Of a stretch of DNA of 64,000 bases, positions 57,172 through 64,000 are shown piece by piece. Positions within the stretch are counted from its first letter, which is position 1. Every line of letters begins with the position of its first letter. The position numbers and the translations under genes are program-made. Under the pieces are notes generated by a model that saw only the letters and a list, made by a program, of their open reading frames with translations, had not been told where the DNA came from and ran no database searches. This DNA is from Thermoplasmata archaeon (lineage in GTDB: Archaea > Thermoplasmatota > Thermoplasmata > Thermoplasmatales > Thermoplasmataceae): assembly GCA_021797555.1 (NCBI GenBank), contig JAJZZM010000012.1, positions 5,775-69,774 on the forward strand, in the 5' to 3' direction.

Positions 57172-57196
57172 TTTGATTAATGTTTTAAACGAATAC
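57172..57196 (+). repeat. 25-bp direct repeat, copy 2
   Basis: TTTGATTAATGTTTTAAACG plus AATAC begins right after the vapC2 stop; see copy 1 at 56391. Two substitutions separate the copies. Confidence 0.8.
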
Positions 57197-57338
57197 GAAG
57201 TTCTAGGAAGTTAAATCAATCCAACTATGAGTAAATATCAGATCCTGTGACTCATTATTTAATCTACTATACAATTAACCAATCTACAATACCCTACCTA
57301 AGTATATATTAAATTCTTCTAGTTCCACAATAAATTTA

Positions 57339-58152
57339 TTAACATCTTCTTGTGGCAACGGCGATAATTCTTTCTATTATGCCTTTTTCGATAATCGGTA
57401 CCTCCAGGGACTTAAATAGTATTGCTCTTGCTTTGGCTGTATCTTCGTCACTGCCCACTATGTTGAATGCTAGTGACTCATCTATTACCACAACACATCC
57501 CTGACTAGAAGTTTGTTCGAATCCGCCGGCAATTTTGGCATCGTGTTCATCTAATTTTCCACTCTTAACGATACTCAATTTGATCGATCTATACTCAATT
57601 AATTTGATACGATCCTTAGAATTTGGAGGTTCTTCAGTAGGTTTTAGCATGCTGACTAACCTAACGCCCACTCCTTTTTTAGTGATATTCTTTGCCATCA
57701 ATGCTACATGCTCAATATATGAATTCTGGTACCCGCCGAACATAAAAATACTGGTGGACGCGAAATTTGCTAAATTCAAGAGCTGTATCATTATGGCACC
57801 TCTCCCACGAACAATCCAAGCTAGTACATCATCTTTCTCTGTGCTTTCCTGAATCTGTGATTTGTAAAACTGTACTACTATTTCAACAGACTTTCTTTTT
57901 TCCTCGACAATCAATGAAAGGATTTTTTTCTATATCGTTTAGCTTAAACAATACAGGCCTCCCTGGCTAAAGTTCAACAAATCCTGAATTAGCGAGTCTT
58001 TCCATAGTTTCATATATTTTATTTCTTGGAATATGCGTTTCGTGGTGAATATCAGATGCACCCACAACGCCAATGGTGATCAGACATTCTATGATCTTTA
58101 CCTCATTTTCGGACAAACATCTTTTTAAGAGATGATCTCGTATATCTGTCAT
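57339..58152 (-). pseudogene. TrmB-like transcriptional regulator, interrupted
   Basis: The N-terminal 61 codons (58152 downward) form a TrmB winged helix: SENEVKIIECLITIGVVGASDIHHETHIPRNKIYETMERLANSGFVEL, then TAG. In the same frame follows PGRPVLFKLNDIEKNPFID, the usual TrmB wing continuation. A +1 shift then leads into the C-terminal part (57914-57339), which carries FGGYQNSYIEHVALMAKNI and GCVVVIDESLAFNIVGSDEDT. One nonsense codon and one frameshift therefore split a ~265-residue regulator. The C-terminal ORF begins only at a TTG. Confidence 0.82.
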
Positions 58153-58153
58153 T

Positions 58154-58170
58154 GTTACCTCTAAGGTAAC
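58154..58170. promoter_or_regulatory. Palindromic operator at the trmB-like start
   Basis: GTTACC-TCTAA-GGTAAC, a perfect 6-bp inverted repeat with a 5-base spacer, lies one base before the start of the TrmB-like gene and ~46 bases before the divergent membrane-protein gene. This is a likely autoregulatory site for the (now broken) regulator. Confidence 0.6.
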
Positions 58171-58216
58171 GAAATTATAATAAGATATCTAAAACATAAC
58201 TGTAAGAAACAATTGG

Positions 58217-58711
58217 ATGATAAAAATGAAGAATAACGTGGAGGAACCAACAGAATTGATCAAACATGGAAAAACAAACCATATTGTGGAAATACGAAAC
58301 GTAACCTTTCTCCTTCTTAGCCTTTTGATCGTACAGTTCTGGATGGAAATGACCATTAATCTCGAGGTGAACATACCAGTGAAACACCTTGGAGCAATTC
58401 AGTCAATAATATATTTTGGAAGTCACTTTGATTTTGTTCTGGTACATATCATTAATGGATTTGCCATTTTGTTAGCATCTCTAGTATTCCTTATCCTTAG
58501 CTTTAAAACTCAGCTATTGTCATTAAGAATATTTGCTATCGTAATCATTGCCGGAGTGATTGATGCAATAACAAACGGAACCTTGTTATTAATGTCTGGG
58601 CAATTCTTCGGCTGGTTGATAGGAATGACAATGAGTGCTGTCAGCGTCCTGATAGTTTCTGCGATCAGTCTATATTTCATAGGAGAGAATATAAAAAGGG
58701 AATTGGCATAA
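58217..58711 (+). CDS. Four-span membrane protein, divergent from trmB-like gene
   Basis: 164 residues with about four hydrophobic helices (VTFLLLSLLIVQFWM, VLVHIINGFAILLASLVFLILSF, LRIFAIVIIAGVIDAI, GWLIGMTMSAVSVLIVSAISLYF). Family not recognised; such proteins often sit beside a dedicated regulator. Alternative start ATG 58226. Confidence 0.7.
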   Translation: MIKMKNNVEEPTELIKHGKTNHIVEIRNVTFLLLSLLIVQFWMEMTINLEVNIPVKHLGAIQSIIYFGSHFDFVLVHIINGFAILLASLVFLILSFKTQLLSLRIFAIVIIAGVIDAITNGTLLLMSGQFFGWLIGMTMSAVSVLIVSAISLYFIGENIKRELA

Positions 58712-58872
58712 GAATAAAAATCAAGACAACTATTAGCATGTTGCCTGCCTCGAAATGGATAGGTAGTGGCGTTGTTAAAATATTAAACGGATCCTTAGGC
58801 TCCGAGGACGTTGGGCAATTTTAACTTTACCTGTCTAAAAGTATAAATAATGTTTAAACATAAACATATATT

Positions 58873-59085
58873 ATGTCAAAAACTATAACCATTAAGAAAG
58901 CAGTTTATGACGAACTAATAGGGTTTAAAAAAGAGAACGAAAGTTTCAGTGAACTTCTGGACAGACTTGTTAAATCACAGAGCAAGAAGGAAATGCTTTT
59001 GACTCTACGTGGGAGCATGGAATTTGAAAACAAGGATGAATTCCTGGCCGGAATAAAAGATAAACGGTGGGAGAAGAGAAATTGA
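58873..59085 (+). CDS. vapB: VapB-type antitoxin (DUF217-like), module 3
   Basis: 70 residues: MSKTITIKKAVYDELIGFKKENESFSELLDRLVK matches the archaeal DUF217 antitoxins, with a C-terminal toxin-binding part MEFENKDEFLAGIKDKRWEKRN. Leaderless start after an AT-rich box (TATAAATAATG). Overlaps the toxin gene. Confidence 0.85.
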   Translation: MSKTITIKKAVYDELIGFKKENESFSELLDRLVKSQSKKEMLLTLRGSMEFENKDEFLAGIKDKRWEKRN

Positions 59086-59459
59086 TTCTTCTGGACACCG
59101 ACATTATCATAGAAGTAATGGATAAGAAGTCAAGCAGAGGCCAGGGATTCATGCTTAAAATTATGAACAGTGGAGAAGAATATTGCACGAGCTCAGTCAA
59201 CATGCATGAGTTGCTTTACGGTATAGAAAAATACTCAAAGGATTCTCGTTTAGTCTTGCAGATGGCAACATTAGAATATACTAAAAAAGATAGTGAACTG
59301 TCTGCCTTTTTAGAACTAGACGCGGAAAGAAGAGGAAAAGCAGTTCCAAGAATGGATGCTATTATTGCATCCATAGCAATTAATAACGGCTGCTCACTTT
59401 ATACCTTGGATAAGCATTTTAAAATTTTTATTGAGAACGGCCTCAAGCTGTTCAAATAA
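59067..59459 (+). CDS. vapC: VapC-type PIN-domain toxin, module 3 (intact)
   Basis: PIN ribonuclease: first Asp in ILLDTDIIIEVMD, Glu in NMHELLYGIEKYS, Asp in RMDAIIASIAINNGCSLYTLDKHF. This is the only one of the three toxins with an intact frame. GTG 59067 is given by the track; TTG 59082, overlapping the antitoxin stop (TTGA) and giving MILLDTD, is equally plausible. Ends 8 bases from the tRNA-Ala gene. Confidence 0.88.
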   Translation: MGEEKLILLDTDIIIEVMDKKSSRGQGFMLKIMNSGEEYCTSSVNMHELLYGIEKYSKDSRLVLQMATLEYTKKDSELSAFLELDAERRGKAVPRMDAIIASIAINNGCSLYTLDKHFKIFIENGLKLFK

Positions 59460-59466
59460 AGTTAGA

Positions 59467-59486
59467 ATGGACCGGTCGGGATTTGA
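59467..59486 (+). repeat. tRNA 3'-end repeat (attR-like)
   Basis: The 3' end of tRNA-Ala, plus-strand ATGGACCGGTCGGGATTTGA, partly repeated at 56377-56394. The ~3.1 kb between the two copies holds VapBC modules 2 and 3, the TrmB-like regulator and the membrane protein. Confidence 0.6.
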
Positions 59487-59539
59487 ACCCGAGCCCTCTT
59501 GCTTGCGAAGCAAGCGATCTACCCCTGATCTACCGGCCC
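59468..59539 (-). tRNA. tRNA-Ala (anticodon CGC)
   Basis: The minus strand folds as a tRNA: acceptor GGGCCGG/CCGGTCC, D arm GATC...GATC, anticodon stem CTTGC/GCAAG with loop TTCGCAA (anticodon CGC, alanine GCG codons), T arm TCGGG/CCCGA with loop TTCAAAT. Discriminator A at 59468; CCA is not encoded. No intron. Its 5' end overlaps the rfcS stop codon by one base, and its 3' end is the boundary of the VapBC island. Confidence 0.95.
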
Positions 59540-60495
59540 TAGTTTACCTCACTACCAATATAGGCTAATTTTGCAAGCAATGCATCCATCTGTATATTGT
59601 CGGTTCCACCCTCAACTATTCTGAATTCTGCCTCTGCGAGTGCCATAATTACCTCAAGTTTCTGTTTTGGCGCTATCTGCTCTTTCCTTATAGATGAGTG
59701 CATTCCCTTTATTATATCTATTCCTGATAAACCATACTCTATTAACATTTTATCTAAATAATTTCTTGCATCGTTGAAATTCCCGTCCAGTGCCATGGTT
59801 ATAAGACTTTTATACTGATCCTTGTTTACCTCGCCGGATATTTCATATATTGATACCGGTGTTATTTTTCCTGATGAGTGAACTGCCTGTAAAATATTTA
59901 TTGCCTTTCTCATATCACCATCAGAAATTTCATATATTGCATCTAAAGAATCAGTATCAATATCAAAATTTTCATTTTTTGCTATGTATGATAATCTATC
60001 TTCCATACCTTCCTTATCAACTGGTTTGAACCTTAAAACAACACATCTTGACTGTATTGGCGGTATTATCTTTGATGAATAATTGCATGAAAAAATAAAT
60101 CTCGTTGTATTATAAAACATTTCCATCGTTCTTCTTAATGCAGCCTGTGCATCCCCAGTTAAATGGTCTGCTTCATCTAAAAATATGATTTTAAATCCTA
60201 AATCATTTGATGGCCTGATCTTTGCAAAATTTTTGATATTATCCCTTATAACATCTATACCCCTATCATTTGATGCGTTTAATTCCAAAAAGTTATCCTT
60301 CCATGAATCACCGAATAATTCCATTGCAAGTACAATCGCGGTTGAAGTTTTGCCTGTACCCTGTGAACCTGCAAAAATTAAATGTGGTATATTTTTTTCC
60401 TTTACATATGCATTTAATCTGTTTATATTTGCGGTTTCACCTATTACATCTGATAATTTTGATGGCCTGTATTTTTCTGTCCATATATTTAACAT
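59539..60495 (-). CDS. rfcS: Replication factor C small subunit
   Basis: AAA+ clamp-loader subunit that opens PCNA. Walker A GSQGTGKTSTAIVL (about residue 44), Walker B IIFLDEADHLTGDAQAALRRTME, arginine-finger SRC motif IQSRCVVLRF. 318 residues, normal. The stop codon touches the tRNA-Ala gene. No large subunit is seen in this window. Confidence 0.97.
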   Translation of the reverse strand: MLNIWTEKYRPSKLSDVIGETANINRLNAYVKEKNIPHLIFAGSQGTGKTSTAIVLAMELFGDSWKDNFLELNASNDRGIDVIRDNIKNFAKIRPSNDLGFKIIFLDEADHLTGDAQAALRRTMEMFYNTTRFIFSCNYSSKIIPPIQSRCVVLRFKPVDKEGMEDRLSYIAKNENFDIDTDSLDAIYEISDGDMRKAINILQAVHSSGKITPVSIYEISGEVNKDQYKSLITMALDGNFNDARNYLDKMLIEYGLSGIDIIKGMHSSIRKEQIAPKQKLEVIMALAEAEFRIVEGGTDNIQMDALLAKLAYIGSEVN

Positions 60496-60607
60496 ATCAT
60501 TTTTAATAATTACAATCTTTATTTAAAATTATTGAATTTTTTATTTACTTTTTATATAAAATTAATTTCCGATATAAAGTTTAATAAAAACATTGCAATA
60601 ACTTTTC

Positions 60608-61219
60608 ATGAAAAAAATTATAGTTATTGCATCAGGCAATGGAACAAACTTTCAGGCAATAGTTGATGCAATTAATAATGGGGAAATAGATGATGCAAAA
60701 ATAAGCAAATTGATATGCAATAATAAGAGGGCAAATGTAATGCAGAGGGCAAGGGATAATGGCATACTGCCGGTATTAATTGAATCAAATGGCAATACTT
60801 ATAATAATACAATATCAGAAATAATATCCGGAGATGATCCTGATTTAATAGTTTTAGATGGGTATATGAGAATACTGCCCGACTTTATTATAAACAAATT
60901 TTTGTATAAAATAATAAATATACATCCATCATTACTCCCATTATTCGGAGGAAAAGGATATTATGGCAGGAAAGTCCATGAGGCCGTTATAAATTCAGGT
61001 ACAAGGTTTTCAGGGCCCACAGTGCACTTTGCAACAAATGATGTAGATAGTGGACCAATTATAGACCAGAGAATTGTAGCTGTGGATGATTTTGAAACAG
61101 TTGAAACTTTAGAGGAAAAAATACATGCCGAGGAGCACAAGGCATTGATATTCTCAATAAATTTAATATTAAAAAATAACTATGAAATAAAGGGAAAAAG
61201 GGTTATAAGAAAATTATAA
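60608..61219 (+). CDS. purN: Phosphoribosylglycinamide formyltransferase (PurN)
   Basis: Transfers formyl from N10-formyl-THF to GAR in purine synthesis. IVIASGNGTNFQAIVDAI at the start; catalytic region NIHPSLLPLFGGKGYYGRKVHEAVINSGTRFSGPTVHFATNDVDSGPII. 203 residues. No other purine genes are adjacent. Convergent overlap of 17 bases with the LysE-type gene. Confidence 0.95.
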   Translation: MKKIIVIASGNGTNFQAIVDAINNGEIDDAKISKLICNNKRANVMQRARDNGILPVLIESNGNTYNNTISEIISGDDPDLIVLDGYMRILPDFIINKFLYKIINIHPSLLPLFGGKGYYGRKVHEAVINSGTRFSGPTVHFATNDVDSGPIIDQRIVAVDDFETVETLEEKIHAEEHKALIFSINLILKNNYEIKGKRVIRKL

Positions 61220-61763
61220 TTCCGGAATATAAAATGTACATGGCAAATATAAATATTATTAATGCCGAAACAATTTTAATATATTTCCCATATTTATAGC
61301 CAAATCTATTAATTGCATAGGGAAATGAAAATATCCAGATTATTATTCCAGAAAATAAGCCTACTATAGAAAATATTGACAATTCCTTTAATAAAAAAAA
61401 TCCTACAGTAAGCCACCATAATATCTGAAATGGATTTGTTAATCCCATGGATAGGCCTATGAAATAATTTCCTTTTTTTGATTTTGATGGCATTTTTGAT
61501 TTTAATATTGCAATACCAAGATAAAGCATAAACAATCCACCAATTATATAAATAAATTTCAATATGCTTATATTGATATAAGCCCTTAAAAAATAGACTA
61601 TTAAAAAAAATGTAAAATCTGCACTCATTGCTCCAAAACCGACACTTGTACCATGTAATTTTGATTTTAAGGATTCATTTGCTATTATTGAATTCACTGC
61701 GCCCGGAGGACCTGCCAATGATAGCCCTAGAACTATGCCCAGTAAATAATAATATAATATCAC
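61203..61763 (-). CDS. LysE/RhtB-family amino-acid exporter
   Basis: 186 residues, about six spans. GLSLAGPPGAVNSIIANESLK and SMGLTNPFQILWWLTVGFF are LysE-family signatures. Possible substrates are amino acids. It lies next to an ornithine-cyclodeaminase-like gene, so an amino-acid-related role for both is plausible. Confidence 0.85.
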   Translation of the reverse strand: MILYYYLLGIVLGLSLAGPPGAVNSIIANESLKSKLHGTSVGFGAMSADFTFFLIVYFLRAYINISILKFIYIIGGLFMLYLGIAILKSKMPSKSKKGNYFIGLSMGLTNPFQILWWLTVGFFLLKELSIFSIVGLFSGIIIWIFSFPYAINRFGYKYGKYIKIVSALIIFIFAMYILYSGIIIFL

Positions 61764-61792
61764 TATAGTTTATATAATAAATATATTTTAAA

Positions 61793-62686
61793 TTATTTTA
61801 CTAATTTCATATTCCTTAAAACAATATATCCTGCTGCTATATCTTCTAGTCCAATTCCCATGGACTTAAAAACTGTTTTATCTGCATTGTATTTATCTTT
61901 ATTTATTATGAAATCCTTTAATTCTATTATTTTATTTTTATCTTTTATCTCAATTATTTCTGATGATTCCTTCATTGACTGTTCTAAATGCTCCGATATT
62001 ACAAGGTCTGAATTATCCAGTACATCGTTTGCAGCTTCCCTTCTTCCTATTAAATTTGACCCCACCAGATTTATATGGTAATGGTCTGGAAGCATTGAAT
62101 AATTAAATATAGGTTCATTAGAATTTGTTACTGATGTTATAACATCTGCTTCCTTTAATACCGATAAATCCTTTGCCGGCTTTATATTCAAATCAAATTT
62201 CTTTGAAAAATTCAATGCATGTCCATAATTTTTAGAATAAACATATACATTATTGAAATTATATATTGATGACATTGCCTTTAACTGTGTTTCTGCCTGG
62301 AATCCTGAACCTATCAATGCAAAGTTTATATCGTTTTTATTTATTAAAAGAGATGTAACCATTGCAGATAAAGCCCCTGTTCTGATCTGGCCAAGAGTAT
62401 TTGCATCAAATATGTATAATTTTTCAGGATTTGAAGTATCAAATATTATTACAATAAACCTTACTCCGTTTTTTGATGCAACATATGTTTTTAACCCTGC
62501 TATATTATATTTTTCATAGTATGCAGGCATTGTATTAAGTATCATATTATTTTTAAAAATTTTATCCCTTGCACTGGCATCTGATTTTTTATTCCCGTAG
62601 GAAATAAATGCATCTTTTAATTCGTCTATGCATTCATTCATATTTAGATATTTTTTTACATCCCCATCTGTGATATAATGAATCAT
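61793..62686 (-). CDS. Ornithine cyclodeaminase / mu-crystallin-family protein
   Basis: NAD(P)-binding family that includes ornithine cyclodeaminase, alanine dehydrogenase (archaeal) and ketimine reductases. GQIRTGALSAMVTSLL and the Rossmann motif FALIGSGFQAETQLKAM (about residue 122) are clear, as is INLVGSNLIGRREA. 297 residues from ATG 62686 (TTG 62695 in the track). Substrate cannot be decided from sequence. Same direction as the LysE-type exporter, 30 bases upstream of it. Confidence 0.88.
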   Translation of the reverse strand: MIHYITDGDVKKYLNMNECIDELKDAFISYGNKKSDASARDKIFKNNMILNTMPAYYEKYNIAGLKTYVASKNGVRFIVIIFDTSNPEKLYIFDANTLGQIRTGALSAMVTSLLINKNDINFALIGSGFQAETQLKAMSSIYNFNNVYVYSKNYGHALNFSKKFDLNIKPAKDLSVLKEADVITSVTNSNEPIFNYSMLPDHYHINLVGSNLIGRREAANDVLDNSDLVISEHLEQSMKESSEIIEIKDKNKIIELKDFIINKDKYNADKTVFKSMGIGLEDIAAGYIVLRNMKLVK

Positions 62687-62743
62687 AGTTAACAATTAAT
62701 TTATCATTATTAAATTTTTATAGTTTGAACATATATTATAATA

Positions 62744-63409
62744 ATGATAAGAATAGGATTAATTGTACCTGCAAACAATGTTGCAATGGAATACGATTTA
62801 TATAAATTAGCACCTGAAGGTATAAGCTTTCATTCAACAAGGATGAAACCGTCCAAAGGCTGTGAGCCAAAATACCCGGGTCAATTTAAAAAGGAGTTAA
62901 AGGAAACATATAATTTATTAAAAAATATATCAGGCATAATAGTTTATGGCAGGACATATGGAACACATAAAAACATTGATATTATAAAAAATGTAATAAA
63001 TAAAAAATTAATAATACCGGAAATTGCAGTTATGGATTATTTAAATGATAATAATATAAATAAAATGTTTATAGGAACCCCATATATAAAAGAAAGAAGT
63101 ATTGAGGAATCGAAATATTTTATGGATAATAATTTTGATGTTACCGGTTATGATGGATTAAATAAGGTATACGGCCTTGACATATCAAATACAGAGGAAA
63201 ATGAAATAATGGATTTATTAAATAGGAATAATGATAAAATAAAAGATTCTAATGCAATATATTTGGCATGCACAGCACTGCCAACATATAATATTTTAAA
63301 TAAAATAAGATCAAAATATAATAAGAATGTTATATCAGAAAATTCTGCAATATTGTATGAAATATCAAAAATATTAAATTATAAATTTTTTATTCCGGGA
63401 ATAAATTAA
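62744..63409 (+). CDS. Maleate isomerase / Asp-Glu racemase superfamily protein
   Basis: Starts RIGLIVPANNVAMEYDLYKLAPEGISFHSTRM, the pattern of maleate cis-trans isomerases and arylmalonate decarboxylases. The first catalytic Cys, normally in [GC]T(S/T)G after the third strand, is Arg here (IVYGRTYGTHKN). The second is present (YLACTALPT). With one of two cysteines, the enzyme may act like decarboxylase relatives that need a single Cys, or on a different substrate. 221 residues; leaderless. Confidence 0.8.
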   Translation: MIRIGLIVPANNVAMEYDLYKLAPEGISFHSTRMKPSKGCEPKYPGQFKKELKETYNLLKNISGIIVYGRTYGTHKNIDIIKNVINKKLIIPEIAVMDYLNDNNINKMFIGTPYIKERSIEESKYFMDNNFDVTGYDGLNKVYGLDISNTEENEIMDLLNRNNDKIKDSNAIYLACTALPTYNILNKIRSKYNKNVISENSAILYEISKILNYKFFIPGIN

Positions 63410-63807
63410 TTTAATCTAAATTTATAACCATATTCTATTACACCATTTGTCCCATCTTCCCTAATTTTTCTGAATACCATATGTACTTTTTTGCCTGTAT
63501 TCACTTCATCGGGGTCACAATCAACGATCTGTGCTGTTATTACTGGCCCCTCATCCAATTTTACTAAAGCAAGTGTATATGGAACCTGCCTTTTAAATGC
63601 CGGTGGTGCATCATGAACTGTTGTGTACGATAAAATTTCACCATTTCCTGAAAATTTTACCTTTTCCATTTTTCCTATTGATTCCCTGTGGCAATAAGGG
63701 CATATATCCCTTGGGGGGAAATACGATCTTCCACAGTTATTGCATTTAAATCCGATTAGATTATATCTATATTCGGTTTCTCTCCATATCCTTGATAATT
63801 CCGTCAT
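63406..63807 (-). CDS. DUF35 OB-fold/zinc-ribbon protein (thiolase partner)
   Basis: 133 residues: N-terminal zinc ribbon CNNCGRSYFPPRDICPYC and an OB-fold (GEILSYTTVHDAPPAFKRQVPYTLALVKLDEGP). In archaea such proteins bridge acetoacetyl-CoA thiolase and HMG-CoA synthase in the mevalonate pathway. It follows the thiolase stop by one base. ATG 63807 is preceded by GGTGA; the track's GTG 63816 is part of that site. Confidence 0.92.
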   Translation of the reverse strand: MTELSRIWRETEYRYNLIGFKCNNCGRSYFPPRDICPYCHRESIGKMEKVKFSGNGEILSYTTVHDAPPAFKRQVPYTLALVKLDEGPVITAQIVDCDPDEVNTGKKVHMVFRKIREDGTNGVIEYGYKFRLN

Positions 63808-63808
63808 T

Positions 63809-64000
63809 TTACTCACCCAATATATGTACTATTGATGATGCACCGGTACCTGCCATATTATGCAACAGTGCATACCTTGCATTTTTTATCTGCCCTTCCC
63901 CGGCTTTTTCCATTAATTGCTTATATGCATCTACAACCTGTCCTATGCCCACAGCACCGTATGGATCACCCTTTGCCTTTAAGCCACCTGATGGATTTAC
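63809..64000 (-). CDS. Thiolase (acetyl-CoA acetyltransferase type), C-terminal part
   Basis: Runs off the window edge; 63 residues are visible: NPSGGLKAKGDPYGAVGIGQVVDAY and LLHNMAGTGASSIVHILGE. The NPSGGLKAKG.P and HNM.GTGA motifs are those of archaeal SCP2-type thiolases. The usual His in KGHP is Asp here. Pairs with DUF35, as in the archaeal thiolase/HMG-CoA synthase complex. Only the C-terminus can be judged. Confidence 0.85.
   Translation of the reverse strand, partial: VNPSGGLKAKGDPYGAVGIGQVVDAYKQLMEKAGEGQIKNARYALLHNMAGTGASSIVHILGE

Overview
The window looks like a chromosomal segment of an AT-rich archaeon, most likely of the order Thermoplasmatales (Picrophilus/Ferroplasma/Thermoplasma relatives). 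The evidence is a 16S rRNA 3' end with no 23S gene behind it (unlinked rRNA genes are known for this order), archaeal-type information genes (Spt5/NusG, SecE, L11-L1-P0-P1, EF-1alpha/S10/EF-2, RpoL, L44e/S27e/eIF2alpha/Nop10, RFC small subunit, Dph2, archaeal AlaRS and IleRS) and heavy ATA/AAT/TTA codon use. First genes of transcription units are mostly leaderless, with a TATA-like box about 25 bases before the ATG. Internal operon genes carry a GGTGA-type Shine-Dalgarno site matching the visible 16S tail. I cannot fix the genus.

Layout. 1-0.22 kb: 16S end and terminator. 1.0-4.0 kb: secE-nusG-hypothetical-PUA. 4.0-7.1 kb: peroxiredoxin, then the L11-L1-P0-P1 operon on the minus strand, ending in a 59-residue membrane protein absent from the ORF track. 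7.2-17.3 kb: cofactor and tRNA/EF-2 modification genes (comB, mptE, dph2, a methylthiotransferase), a ferredoxin-NADP reductase, an Lrp regulator, an aspartase/fumarase and a probable isocitrate-dehydrogenase pseudoenzyme. 17.8-25.5 kb: an S2P-like membrane protein without its zinc motif, alaS, dCMP deaminase, an hsp20/ArsR heat-shock pair with a palindromic operator, OsmC and a threonine-synthase-like enzyme. 25.5-38.9 kb: translation genes (EF-2, S10, EF-1alpha, RpoL, Trm-G10, IleRS, L44e, S27e, eIF2alpha, Nop10, PAC2). 39.6-42.1 kb: a complete IS110-family element with a readable bridge RNA, next to IS256-type remnants. 42.1-52.6 kb: a redox and acyl-CoA region (SDR/TetR, FixC-FixX, Cas4-like nuclease, PRTase, MFS, a duplicated acyl-CoA dehydrogenase with one dead copy, dienoyl-CoA-reductase-like SDR). 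53-59.5 kb: an accessory region with different codon use, holding a TnpB remnant, a nuclease-helicase (DUF2075), three VapBC modules (two with broken toxins), a broken TrmB-type regulator and a tRNA-Ala(CGC) gene whose 3' end is repeated 3.1 kb away. 59.5-64 kb: rfcS, purN, a LysE exporter, an ornithine-cyclodeaminase-like enzyme, a maleate-isomerase-like protein and the end of a thiolase/DUF35 pair.

The strongest discovery is the IS110 element. A roughly 150-nt structured region upstream of its recombinase folds by eye into a 5' hairpin plus two stem/internal-loop/hairpin modules. The two 12-nt arms of the first loop match the DNA on both sides of the insertion: one is identical to the left flank and the other complementary to the right flank. 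One arm of the second loop matches the element's own right end. That lets the element ends (39722-41161), a TG core and the original target site to be read directly from the sequence.
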